Assembly: GCA_021845835.1 (NCBI GenBank)
Contig: JAJZVE010000085.1
Span: forward strand, 1-11,296
Length of the DNA: 11,296 nucleotides
DNA from: Pseudomonadota bacterium
GTDB lineage: Bacteria > Pseudomonadota > Alphaproteobacteria > Acetobacterales > Acetobacteraceae
Direction of reading: 5' to 3'
Shown: positions 1-7,019 of the stretch, piece after piece
Position numbering within the stretch: position 1 is the first letter of the stretch
How the letters are laid out: the number at the start of each line of letters is the position of its first letter
Notes under the pieces: generated by a model
Database searches by the model: none
The model's input: the letters and a program-made list of their open reading frames with translations, nothing else
What the model was told of the DNA's origin: nothing
Translations under genes and position numbers: made by a program

Positions 1-41
1 GGAGTGCATGTGTATGCTCGCGATCGTCCGATGAGAGCCGG

Positions 42-61
42 GCAGGCGCAAAGGCGTCTGC
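42..61. other. Short GC-rich hairpin downstream of the first small gene
   Basis: The plus-strand RNA can form an 8-bp stem, GCAGGCGC paired with GCGTCTGC (one G-U pair), around an AAAG loop. Read on the minus strand, the direction of the neighbouring gene, one pair becomes an A-C mismatch and no T-run follows. It is therefore a poor terminator for that gene and only a weak candidate on the plus strand. I see nothing else I can support in bases 1-136. Confidence 0.2.
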
Positions 62-136
62 TTGTGGGCAGGCTTCAGCCGGGGACGGCAGCGCGAGCGT
101 CGAACGATCGACACCGCGCCACTGTCTCAAGGCCGC

Positions 137-514
137 TCAGACGGAAGTTCGCGGCGGCGGTGAGGCGGGGGGTGTGCTGATGCCGACGAGCGGAAGGTGG
201 CGGCCCGTCGAAGCCGCCGCGGCGATCCGGCGCAGGTCGGGTAACGGATTGTTCGCGGCTGGGATCCATGACGCATGAACCACGCATTGGCTGCCGACGC
301 AGCACAGCAGTCCATCATCACAGTCCGCATGGCCTGCAGGGATGCGCTGGCCATGTCCGGTGGCATGGAGCACCTGACCGGCAACAGGCCCATTCTGCGG
401 GTATGCCTGCGCCCACGATGCGGCAGCCAAAGGGGTGCCCGAGATCAGCAGAATCGTCAGGACGAGCAGTCCTGCGATCGTCCGCCTCAACACGCGCGCA
501 GCCCCGTTCAACAT
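137..514 (-). CDS. Small secreted Cys-pair protein, copper-island family (copy 1)
   Basis: Function unknown. With the ATG at 514 the product is 125 aa. I prefer this start because AGGAG lies just upstream (spacing only 3 nt) and the protein then opens with a compact Sec signal peptide (basic residues 6-11, hydrophobic core about 13-26, cleavage likely near Ala31-Ala37). A GTG at 532 would add six residues. The mature part has a His-containing stretch (His50, His54, His62) and four cysteines (65, 71, 72, 77). Cys72-Cys77 form a Cx4C pair followed by a short Val/Ala run ending in Ile-Pro. The C-terminus is proline-rich and ends with PPPR plus three residues. Two further proteins in this window, at 6539-6844 and 10381-10728, share this layout. 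The architecture recalls DUF2946-type small exported proteins near copper genes, but I cannot confirm the family. An FNR-type box lies upstream. Confidence 0.7.
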   Translation of the reverse strand: MLNGAARVLRRTIAGLLVLTILLISGTPLAAASWAQAYPQNGPVAGQVLHATGHGQRIPAGHADCDDGLLCCVGSQCVVHASWIPAANNPLPDLRRIAAAASTGRHLPLVGISTPPASPPPRTSV

Positions 515-615
515 GGACTCCTGCTTCGTCACACGGCCAACGGCTCAGTCAACGTGTCACGATTGATGGTGCAACCTACCCGCCATCGATCGCGATAAGA
601 GCGCCCGCTGACACG

Positions 616-661
616 GTATTACTTGCCCCATCCGATGCCGCCGGGTGTTGATCTGGATCAA
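616..661 (-). promoter_or_regulatory. FNR/FixK-type operator with possible -10 element
   Basis: TTGATCTGGATCAA at 648-661 is a perfect match to the dyad TTGAT-N4-ATCAA used by FNR, ANR, FnrL and FixK regulators. On the minus strand TAATAC (621-616) could act as a -10. This would put the transcription start near 609 and the box centre near -45, close to the -41.5 usual for class II activation. The resulting leader to the ATG at 514 would be about 95 nt. The box is seen; regulation of the downstream small secreted protein by oxygen or nitric oxide is inferred. Confidence 0.6.
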
Positions 662-1053
662 GATCTCCATACGCCACTCCTGATTACCAGCCGCAGTGCT
701 TACGTCCGGGCTATGCTGCGAGATCACTGTCTCTCAGCGCATTGGCAAATGGTGACCGAGCAAGGATAGGGAACAACCGTCTCCGGACGCGGTGAACGGC
801 GGTGTGCGGATTTTGTATTGTTCCAGCTAAGGCCGACCGGAGAAATCCTGCACGCTGGCATCCGACGACACTTCTCCGAACAGGGTTGCATGTCGTGTGG
901 CAGTTCGGGCGCTTCGCATCTCCGGGCATCAGAGAGGACAATGCGATCGCACAGGTGTTCTCGTCTCGTGCCGGCCAAACGCGCGTTCAAACGGACAGTC
1001 TGGTGACGCTCGTGCGAGTGGCCGACCAATGCGCGACGCCGTTCTCGGCAAGA
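662..1053. other. Stretch without a recognisable gene
   Basis: Together with the promoter region from 533, about 520 bases lie between two minus-strand genes. Several frames are open on both strands here, as expected at this GC content. None of their translations shows a familiar domain, a convincing signal peptide or a good ribosome binding site. The region is locally less GC-rich than the genes around it. Apart from the FNR-type box at its left edge I recognise nothing in it. An unrecognised small RNA or a decayed gene cannot be excluded. Confidence 0.4.
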
Positions 1054-1566
1054 TCAGCGCTGCGGCGCCTCCGCCATCTGAGTGCGCGGAAATTGGTTGT
1101 GACCGCCCAGCGCCAGAAATGGTGCGGGATTGACCGGCGTGTGGTGCACCAGCACTTCGAAATGCAGGTGGGGTCCATAGGCACGTCCCGTCGTGCCCAC
1201 ACGGCCAAGCACCTCCCCTTCCTTCAAAGCAGTGCCGATCGTTACCTCATCCGCAATCCGCGAGAGGTGGGCGTAGCGCGTCACGACACCATCGTCACTG
1301 CGCAGCGCGACAAGCTTTCCATAGCCGCCATCCCATCCCGCATAGACGACCTTTCCAGCCAGCGCCGCGCGGACGGGCGAGCCATAGCGCGCGGCAAGGT
1401 CGATGCCTGGATGGAAACCGTCGTGGCGATTCCCGAAACCGGAGCTGACGCGCGCCAGCTCGGCGGCCGGCATCAGCATGCGCAGCTTGGGTGGCGACCC
1501 GGCCCATGCCGGGAGAGCGAACGAAAACGCGAGCAGACCGAGGGTGGCTGGAAGCACAGGGTTCAT
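1054..1566 (-). CDS. M23 (LytM-type) peptidase, periplasmic
   Basis: A short zinc metallopeptidase-fold protein of 170 aa that should act on peptidoglycan cross-bridges or regulate such enzymes in the periplasm. Residues 1-22 form a Sec signal peptide ending Ala-Trp-Ala. The M23 domain fills residues about 40-150: the HxxxD motif is His52-Pro-Gly-Ile-Asp56, the conserved YAHL contains His100, and HLHFE contains His133 and His135. All zinc and catalytic positions expected for an active enzyme (His52, Asp56, His100 or His133, His135) are present, unlike in degenerate EnvC/NlpD-type LytM domains. There is no LysM domain or coiled coil, so this is a minimal version of the family. The ATG at 1566 has only a weak ribosome binding site. 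The gene is transcribed away from the propeller gene. Nothing in the sequence ties it to copper; it may simply be a neighbour. Confidence 0.9.
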   Translation of the reverse strand: MNPVLPATLGLLAFSFALPAWAGSPPKLRMLMPAAELARVSSGFGNRHDGFHPGIDLAARYGSPVRAALAGKVVYAGWDGGYGKLVALRSDDGVVTRYAHLSRIADEVTIGTALKEGEVLGRVGTTGRAYGPHLHFEVLVHHTPVNPAPFLALGGHNQFPRTQMAEAPQR

Positions 1567-1719
1567 GGTATCGGACTACCCGCTCACGGCGCCGCGCGCC
1601 AGCCGCAATCTGCACTTGCGACACACAAAATCCGATTGCGTTTCTGTAGGTTGGCAGGTATTGGTCACTCTCCGTGTGAACCACGTGGGGCCATGCTGCC
1701 GGGTGGTTCCGAACGCGCC
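1567..1719. promoter_or_regulatory. Divergent promoter region, peptidase / beta-propeller genes
   Basis: About 150 bases separate two divergently transcribed genes and should hold promoters for both. For the plus strand a weak candidate is TTGCGT (1636-1641), a 17-bp spacer, and TATTGG (1659-1664). Both hexamers match the sigma-70 consensus poorly, so the assignment is tentative. I see no clear operator dyad. Confidence 0.3.
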
Positions 1720-2772
1720 ATGAGTCCGGGAATGTCACCACGCTTCATACTTTCCGAAGAACAGGAATTACCGCGGCGGAGCTTGCTCGGCGCCGCGCTG
1801 GCGCTTGGGGCGGCCGAGCTTGGTGGAAGGCCCGCGCGGGCGGCGACCGGGCAGGGGCTGGCGATCGTCATGAACTCGGCCGCCGCCTCCTTCAGCGTCA
1901 TCGACGTGGCCAGCCGCACCGTGATCCGGACGACCCCCGTGTTGCGCGAACCGCATCACTGGGCGCTGCTGCCCGACCGCTCAGCGTTGCTGATCGGGGA
2001 CACCAGCGGCAACGCCCTGTTCTTTCTCGACCCGACCACGGGCGAGGTGCTGCGCCGCGCCGCCTGCAGCGATCCGTACCAGCTCTGGTTCAGCCCGGAT
2101 GGACGCCATCTGGTGGTCAATGCCCTCGGCGTCGATCATGTCGATGTGTATGATGGACGCACGTTGCAGCGTGCGCACCGCTTCCGTCTGCCGACCATGC
2201 CGAGCCATCTGAGCTACGCGCCGGACGGCGGCATGGTCTATGTCAGCCTGCAGGCCAGCAATGGTCTCGCCGCGATCGACCTGCGAACCATGTCAATCCG
2301 TTGGAAGACCGCAATCGGCAAAACCCCGGCCGGCGTGTTCTGGCACGACGGCAAGCTCCTGGTCGGAATCATGGGGAACGACTACGTGGCGGTGGCCGAT
2401 CCGACGGATGGGCGCGTGACCCGTCGGATCCGCACCGGCCGCGGCGCGCACAACCTGTTCTACGCACCGGACGGCCGGACAATTTACGTGACCAACCGGG
2501 TCGAGGGCACCGTGTCGGTGCTGGACGCCGCCTCGCTGAGCATCCTGCGCACCTATACAGTGCCAAATGGCCCTGACTGCATCGCCTTCGCCCCGGATGG
2601 CAAGCTTTGGATCACGATGCGCTGGGGCGGCCATGTCGCGGTGCTCGACCCGGCCAGCGGCGCGCATGAGACGATCGCGGTCGGTCGCTCGCCGCACGGT
2701 GTGTTCCTGACCGCCTCGCCGGCGTTGCCGGGTCCTGCCCGTTCCGCCTCGCTCAGCCTGTCCACCGCCTGA
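1720..2772 (+). CDS. Tat-exported YVTN/YncE-like beta-propeller protein
   Basis: Product of 350 aa from the ATG at 1720. In-frame ATGs at 1693 and 1732 are alternatives; none has a strong ribosome binding site. The reading frame stays open far upstream to about 802, but that part lies opposite the peptidase gene and does not look like protein. The N-terminus carries a twin-arginine signal (Pro-Arg-Arg-Ser-Leu-Leu-Gly followed by an alanine-rich core), so the folded protein should be exported through Tat. The rest is built of about seven repeats of roughly 40 residues with the pattern 'xxPDGxxxxV' and 'V.D..(t)..v.r', typical of YVTN/NHL-type seven-bladed propellers of the YncE group (COG3391). 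Such proteins bind ligands or DNA, or serve as dehydrogenase-like scaffolds; no enzymatic function can be assigned. Its stop codon overlaps the start of the next gene by one base, so the two are probably co-translated. Confidence 0.85.
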   Translation: MSPGMSPRFILSEEQELPRRSLLGAALALGAAELGGRPARAATGQGLAIVMNSAAASFSVIDVASRTVIRTTPVLREPHHWALLPDRSALLIGDTSGNALFFLDPTTGEVLRRAACSDPYQLWFSPDGRHLVVNALGVDHVDVYDGRTLQRAHRFRLPTMPSHLSYAPDGGMVYVSLQASNGLAAIDLRTMSIRWKTAIGKTPAGVFWHDGKLLVGIMGNDYVAVADPTDGRVTRRIRTGRGAHNLFYAPDGRTIYVTNRVEGTVSVLDAASLSILRTYTVPNGPDCIAFAPDGKLWITMRWGGHVAVLDPASGAHETIAVGRSPHGVFLTASPALPGPARSASLSLSTA

Positions 2773-3719
2773 TGGACCCGTTCAGCTTCATCGCCGATGC
2801 CATCGAGCAGCATGTGCTGGTGCCGCTGTTCTACTGGCTCGGCTGGATGCAGTGGCAGGAGCTTGCCTACGGCTGGGCGTTGTTCGCGGTGTATGGCTTC
2901 GCACAGGTGATGCTGACCTTCGCGGTCTGCCTGCCGCTGGAGCGCTGGCGGCCGGTCGAGCACTGGCCCGACCGCCGCGCGGTGCTGACCGATGCGTTCT
3001 ACACCGTGCTGGCGCGCGTCGGGCTGCTGCCGCTTGCCACCTTCGTCGCGTTTTATAACGTGCAGGCCTGGTTCAACGGCCTGCTGATCGATGCCGGATG
3101 GGTGCCGCCGACGCTGGAAAGCGTGGTGCCCGGGCTTGCCGGCCACCCGCTTGTCAGCTTCGCGCTCTATACCGTCATCCTCGATTTCGCGGATTACTGG
3201 CGGCACCGCATCTCGCACATGCTGGGCTGGTGGTATGCGCTGCATTCCGTCCATCACGCCCAGCGGCAGATGACCTTCTGGTCCGACGACCGCAATCACC
3301 TGCTCGACGACCTGCTCTCGGCGATCTGGTTCGGAGCGATCGCGTTGCTGATCGGCATTTCGCCGTTTCAGTTTCCGCTGCTGGTGCTTGTGCTGCGCTT
3401 CATCGAGAGCCTGTCGCACGCCAACACGCGGCTCTCTTTTGGACGCATCGGCGAGCGGCTGGTGATCTCGCCGCGTTTCCACCGCGGGCATCATGGCGTG
3501 CGCGCCGCCGGGCAGCGGAGCTGCAACTACGGTGCTGTGCTGCCGTGGTGGGATATGCTTTTTGGCACGGCGGAATTTTTGCGCAGCTTCGTGCCGACCG
3601 GCGACCCATCGGCCGAGGAGGCTCTGGCCACAGGCAGCTATGCCGCGCAACAACGTGCGGGACTGCGTCGCATGGTCCGCATGCTGCAGCACAATCCACG
3701 CCTGCCGAAGCGCGCGTGA
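2772..3719 (+). CDS. Sterol desaturase / fatty acid hydroxylase family membrane protein
   Basis: An integral membrane di-iron oxygenase of 315 aa. The family hydroxylates or desaturates lipids such as fatty acids, sterols and carotenoids at the cytoplasmic face of the membrane, using an iron cluster held by clustered histidines. The full set is visible: His145-xxx-His149 (HRISH), His158-xx-His161-His162 (HSVHH), His176, His216 in SHANT, and His237-xx-His240-His241 (HRGHH). About five hydrophobic segments are present, at roughly 35-55, 75-100, 125-142, 183-197 and 200-212. Length and motifs fit an intact member. The ATG shares its A with the TGA of the propeller gene (TGATG), indicating translational coupling. 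The true substrate is unknown. The pairing suggests an exported partner of a membrane-lipid modification, which is inference. Confidence 0.88.
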   Translation: MDPFSFIADAIEQHVLVPLFYWLGWMQWQELAYGWALFAVYGFAQVMLTFAVCLPLERWRPVEHWPDRRAVLTDAFYTVLARVGLLPLATFVAFYNVQAWFNGLLIDAGWVPPTLESVVPGLAGHPLVSFALYTVILDFADYWRHRISHMLGWWYALHSVHHAQRQMTFWSDDRNHLLDDLLSAIWFGAIALLIGISPFQFPLLVLVLRFIESLSHANTRLSFGRIGERLVISPRFHRGHHGVRAAGQRSCNYGAVLPWWDMLFGTAEFLRSFVPTGDPSAEEALATGSYAAQQRAGLRRMVRMLQHNPRLPKRA

Positions 3720-3741
3720 TCGTTCGGGATGTGCCGGCCGG

Positions 3742-4827
3742 CTACATGCGGGCCGCGTAGGGCAGGCGGTCGGCGCGCCTGCGCGCCGTTGCTGCGAAGG
3801 CGCGCAGGGCCGGCCTCTCCACCAGTGCCCAGGTCAGCGTCGCGATCACCAGCATGGCTACTGTTGTCGTGAAGACATAGAGCAGCGGCGACGCCGCCGG
3901 ATCGGCATCCGCGCTCCGCCAGATGCCCGCCTGAATCGTCTCCACGAGTGCGAACGACATGTAGAACGAATAGGAAATCTCGCCGAGCCAAACGAAGCCG
4001 GGAACCCGTCCGAGCACGGCGCCGCGCCCCTGCCGCGCTGCCGCCATCAGTCCGGCGAGCAGGCCCCACAGCCCGGCGATGATCGTCATTTCGTTCTCTG
4101 CCGCCGTGCCGACCGCCATCAGGCCAACGCCGGCAAGGGCAACCGCCCGGCCAAGTATCCGGGACGGCCATAGACGCAGCAGCGGCACGACGACCATGCC
4201 GGCGATGAAGTCCGGGAAGAATCGCAGCAATCCTCCGTCGTAGGTGAGGGACAGGTTGTCGGCCGCAGCCAGGTACCGTGCCGCCAACGCACCTGCGAGC
4301 GCGAGGGCGAGTGTGACCGTCACGACAAGTCGGCCGCCGCCCCGCAGCCACGTCCACAAAAGGGGGAATGCCAGATACCCGGCCCATTCGGCGCTGATGG
4401 ACCAGGACGGATAGTTCCACGACCAGCGATCGCTCGCTCCCCATGCGTGGACAAGAGCGATCTGGCTGATCAGCTCGCCGAGACTGAAGCGGCCGGGATC
4501 ACGCGGATGCTGGTGCAGCAGATAGGCGGAGCCGACCATCAGCAACAACGCCGAGATCATGGCGAGATGCACCGGGTAGATCCGCACCAGCCGCTTCACC
4601 CAGAACCGCCGCGCGTCCCCCAGTGTCAGCTTCGGGTCGGGATGTGCATACGCGAGAACCATGCCGGACAGGATGAAGAAGCCGTCCACTCCCAGCGCGC
4701 CGCGCTCGACAAGGCGGCCGAGGAATCCGAAGGACGGCGCGTAGCGCGCCTGCAGATTCAAGTGATAGGCAAACACCCATCCGGCGAACAACGCGCGGCA
4801 GCAGGTGATGTCGTCGATGCGCTTCAT
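3742..4827 (-). CDS. Acyltransferase 3 family membrane protein
   Basis: A polytopic inner-membrane O-acyltransferase of 361 aa (family pfam Acyl_transf_3: OafA/NodX/YrhL type). Members move acetyl or other acyl groups onto extracytoplasmic polysaccharides, peptidoglycan, lipid A or small molecules. The N-terminus has the diagnostic Arg11 and His22 in the first helix. These are followed by Gly-Val-Asp-Gly-Phe-Phe-Ile-Leu-Ser-Gly around residues 46-55 and the RLVRIYPVH segment near residue 80-87. About ten hydrophobic helices follow. There is no SGNH domain, so it is the membrane-only form. It converges with the sterol-desaturase gene, with only 22 bases between the stops and no clear terminator. 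It lies 28 bases downstream of the methyltransferase gene on the same strand and is probably the last gene of that operon. The acceptor is unknown. Confidence 0.9.
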   Translation of the reverse strand: MKRIDDITCCRALFAGWVFAYHLNLQARYAPSFGFLGRLVERGALGVDGFFILSGMVLAYAHPDPKLTLGDARRFWVKRLVRIYPVHLAMISALLLMVGSAYLLHQHPRDPGRFSLGELISQIALVHAWGASDRWSWNYPSWSISAEWAGYLAFPLLWTWLRGGGRLVVTVTLALALAGALAARYLAAADNLSLTYDGGLLRFFPDFIAGMVVVPLLRLWPSRILGRAVALAGVGLMAVGTAAENEMTIIAGLWGLLAGLMAAARQGRGAVLGRVPGFVWLGEISYSFYMSFALVETIQAGIWRSADADPAASPLLYVFTTTVAMLVIATLTWALVERPALRAFAATARRRADRLPYAARM

Positions 4828-4855
4828 GGCTGCTCTGCACCACGGAAATGTGGTG

Positions 4856-5731
4856 TCACTCCTTCGGCGCCGCGAACAGCAGCGTCATGTTGTCGCTCTC
4901 GCCGATTTCCAGGTATTTTGAACGATCCTGCTCGCCCAGCTTCAACATCGGTGGCAGGTTCCACACAGGGTTGGAACCGTCGTCGCGCGGGTTGGCGGTG
5001 GCCTCTGACGTTTCGATGAGCGTCAGGCCCGCGCGTCTGGCCTGCTGGATGACATAGTCCTGCGGCAGCCGGCCGAGCGGAAGGCTCTCGGCAAGGCCCA
5101 TCCCCGCCTTGGCTCGGTGTTCGACCACGCCGAGCCGGCCACCGGGCCTGAGCACCTGCAGGGCGGCGCGGAAGAAGCGCTGCACGATATCGTCCAGGAT
5201 TTCCTTGTGGACGTTGACATAGACGAAGTCGTGCAAGTTCAGGAACGTCACCACCATGTCCGCCGATCCCGGCGCGCCCAGCGGCATGTAGTCGGGCGGC
5301 TCGAACGGTGTGATCCCGACCTTGCCGTAGACATCCGGGGCAGCTGCCAGCTTCGCCGCGAATGCGGTGGCGGTCCTGCGGTAATAGGGATTGGCACTCG
5401 ACACGACCGGCGTCGCCTCGAGGAGTTTGCCATGATCGCGCAGGAACGGCGCCAGGATCTCGGTATACCACCCGCCGCCGGGCAGCACTTCCACGACGGT
5501 CATGTCGGGCCGGATGCCCAAGAACTCCAGCGTTTGCAGCGGGTGGCGGTACTTGTCACGCTGTTTGAAGGCCGGCGTACGCTGCGGCCCGTCCAGCACC
5601 GCCTGCAGCGCCTGCTCCGTGTCGGGCGCGGCGGCGCGACCCGCCGCGAGCGGCACGACCAAAAGGACCGCGGCCAGCACGCCACCGAACGTTGCACGCG
5701 CCCTCGACCGGCCACGTGATGAATGAGTCAT
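4856..5731 (-). CDS. Predicted SAM-dependent methyltransferase with signal peptide (COG4798-like)
   Basis: A Rossmann-type class I methyltransferase of 291 aa. The SAM-binding motif I appears as Val-Glu-Val-Leu-Pro-Gly-Gly-Gly near residues 80-87, in the form E-x-x-P-G-G-G typical of the COG4798 'predicted methyltransferase' group. Later come a motif with Asp-Met-Val-Val (158-161) and LRPGGRLGVVEHR (194-206). Residues 11-35 form a good Sec signal peptide (basic start, Leu/Val/Ala core, Ala-x-Ala end). The protein appears to be exported, although SAM is a cytoplasmic cofactor. Its ATG overlaps the stop of the DsbA-like gene (ATGA, 5728-5731), so the two are coupled. Substrate unknown. It lacks the conserved cysteines of arsenite methyltransferase, so I do not call it ArsM. 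An alternative is that the N-terminal helix is a membrane anchor rather than a cleaved signal. Confidence 0.85.
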   Translation of the reverse strand: MTHSSRGRSRARATFGGVLAAVLLVVPLAAGRAAAPDTEQALQAVLDGPQRTPAFKQRDKYRHPLQTLEFLGIRPDMTVVEVLPGGGWYTEILAPFLRDHGKLLEATPVVSSANPYYRRTATAFAAKLAAAPDVYGKVGITPFEPPDYMPLGAPGSADMVVTFLNLHDFVYVNVHKEILDDIVQRFFRAALQVLRPGGRLGVVEHRAKAGMGLAESLPLGRLPQDYVIQQARRAGLTLIETSEATANPRDDGSNPVWNLPPMLKLGEQDRSKYLEIGESDNMTLLFAAPKE

Positions 5732-6450
5732 TGATTCGCGTTCCCGTTCTTGCCCGCTTCCTGCTTGCGGCGTTGCGCGGCGATCACTTTTTCCAGGTCC
5801 TCGATCCCCACGGCACCGGGCAGGATGCCGCTGCCGATCACGAAGGCGGGCGTGCCGTTGATGCCGAGAATCCGGCCAAGCGCAAGATTGCGCCGCAGCT
5901 CCGAGGTGAGGGCCGGATCATCCATCTCCCGTCGCGCCACGTCCGGCGCCAACCCGACCGACTGTGCGACCTGCATGACCTTCGGTTCGTCGAACGGGCC
6001 GGTCAGGGCGTACATCGCGGCATGGAACGGCGCATACACACCATGCCGTGCCGCCACCAGGGCCACTTTTGCCGCGATGATCGATTCGCGGCTGAGCACC
6101 GGATACTCCTTCATCACCAGCCGCAGCCCGCGATCCTTGGCGATCAGCGTCGCCAGCCGCGGCGCCATCATCCGGCAGTACGGGCAGCGATAGTCGAAGA
6201 ACTCCACCAGCGTCACGTCGCCCTGCGCGTTGCCCAACACGGGCGCGGCGGGATCGTGAAAGATGTCTTCGTTCGCGAGATCGAAGACGGCCCGTTGCTC
6301 CTCCTGCGAAAGTCCCGGCGGGGCGGGCAATTGCTTCGCCGGTTGCGCCGCCGCCGGCCGAGTAGGGAGTGCCGCCGCCAGCAGCAGGCCGAATGCGATG
6401 CGCCGTCCGACAGGCCGCTCCGGCCTGGGTACCAGGGTTCTGTAAGTCAT
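5728..6450 (-). CDS. DsbA-family thiol:disulfide oxidoreductase (ScsC/Com1-like)
   Basis: A periplasmic thioredoxin-fold oxidoreductase of 240 aa. Residues 1-35 form a Sec signal peptide ending Ala-Ala-Ala-Gln. A helical N-terminal segment follows (about 48-65, SQEEQRAVFDLA), as in ScsC and Com1-type members that oligomerise. The active site is Cys89-Pro-Tyr-Cys92 inside FFDYRCPYC. The cis-proline loop is Gly199-Thr200-Pro201-Ala-Phe. Both are intact, so it should be redox active. ScsC-type proteins belong to copper-tolerance loci in Salmonella and Proteus, which fits the two multicopper oxidases here. The small exported protein encoded just upstream has a Cx4C pair and could be a substrate; that is inference. 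The stop overlaps the start of the methyltransferase gene. The start at 6450 has a weak ribosome binding site. Confidence 0.9.
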   Translation of the reverse strand: MTYRTLVPRPERPVGRRIAFGLLLAAALPTRPAAAQPAKQLPAPPGLSQEEQRAVFDLANEDIFHDPAAPVLGNAQGDVTLVEFFDYRCPYCRMMAPRLATLIAKDRGLRLVMKEYPVLSRESIIAAKVALVAARHGVYAPFHAAMYALTGPFDEPKVMQVAQSVGLAPDVARREMDDPALTSELRRNLALGRILGINGTPAFVIGSGILPGAVGIEDLEKVIAAQRRKQEAGKNGNANQ

Positions 6451-6538
6451 GCGTGACCCGCTTGCTGTGCGTCAAACGTCGTGGGGACAGCAGATCGCCG
6501 GCGCGAAAAGCGCACAAGGCGCCGCCCGGCAATGCCGC

Positions 6539-6844
6539 TCAGTCGATCGGAGCGTCCGGCCTGGGAGGAAACGGCATAGGCAATGGATTGATGCCCGGCG
6601 GGCTGGTGTGCTGCGACACGGCATATCGGAGGGCGCCGGTTGCCAGCCGCCGTCGCAGATCCGTGTCCGCACGATCCGGAATGACGGCCGCGCCCAGGCA
6701 GATCCCCCCTGGGCACTCGGCGGCGCGCGGCGTCAGCGGATCGGCGGCATGGGATGCCGGCACGGCGTGATACGCAATGGCAACCTGGGGCGGGAGAGAA
6801 CGGGCCGCCGTCTGCCCGGCCCATGCACCCGCACCCAGGAGCAT
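6539..6844 (-). CDS. Small secreted Cys-pair protein (copy 2), start possibly frameshifted
   Basis: Function unknown. From the only in-frame ATG (6844) the product is 101 aa. It carries Cys44-Pro-Gly-Gly-Ile-Cys49 (Cx4C) followed by Gly-Ala-Ala-Val-Ile-Pro, and a proline-rich C-terminus with FPPRP. These features match the small proteins at 137-514 and 10381-10728. The start gives only a stub of a signal peptide (LLGAGAWA). Codons further upstream in this frame, back to a TGA at 6880-6878, encode RALRLVVAAL, a perfect missing half of a signal peptide, but contain no start codon. Dropping one C at 6875 would join these codons to the ATG at 6878. The gene may thus be frameshifted, or use an unusual start. 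It lies between the oxidase and DsbA-like genes on the same strand. Confidence 0.6.
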   Translation of the reverse strand: MLLGAGAWAGQTAARSLPPQVAIAYHAVPASHAADPLTPRAAECPGGICLGAAVIPDRADTDLRRRLATGALRYAVSQHTSPPGINPLPMPFPPRPDAPID

Positions 6845-7019
6845 GAGAGCCGCGACGACAAGACGGAGTGCCCTGCATCATACCGGCATGGCTGGCAACC
6901 ATACCCTGGCACCGCACCGCCGGCAATGGCGCAAGCCCATCACACCGTTGCGGCCGATATTCCTGTCAGCCTGACGACCTTCCAGCGCGGGAAGGTGGAT
7001 GCGCGGCACCGTCCGCAGA
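6845..7019. other. Intergenic region between oxidase and small protein genes
   Basis: About 175 bases downstream of the oxidase stop, containing a near-perfect dyad (6977-6996), an adjacent short inverted repeat GTCAG-C-CTGAC (6965-6975), and the apparent lost signal-peptide codons of the small protein (6845-6878). This is a long gap for an otherwise tightly packed array, so an internal promoter or processing site is likely here. Confidence 0.4.
6977..6996. promoter_or_regulatory. Inverted repeat resembling a CueR-type box, or a transcript hairpin
   Basis: ACCTTCC-AGCGCG-GGAAGGT is a dyad with two perfect 7-base arms. The arms are those of the CueR operators known for copper-responsive promoters (ACCTTCC-N7-GGAAGGT in Escherichia coli copA), but the spacer is 6 instead of 7. 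No good TTGACC -35 element flanks it on either strand. It lies 24 bases past the oxidase stop codon, so as RNA it could equally form a stem-loop at the 3' end of that gene; no T-run follows. Both readings are possible. Confidence 0.4.

Noticed and set aside
42..61. Hairpin as the terminator of the first small gene
   Set aside because: In that gene's direction the stem has a mismatch and no T-run follows; kept only as a low-confidence structural feature.
802..1719. Open frame running upstream into the beta-propeller gene, which would make a 656-residue protein
   Set aside because: The extension lies opposite the M23 peptidase gene and non-coding DNA, has no domain-like sequence, and the Tat signal peptide only makes sense if translation starts near 1720.
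2553..3692. 379-residue open frame on the minus strand
   Set aside because: Antisense to the sterol-desaturase gene, which has all family histidine motifs.
3733..3742. GCCGGCCGGC palindrome between convergent genes as a bidirectional terminator
   Set aside because: The arms are directly adjacent, leaving no loop, and no T-run follows on either strand.
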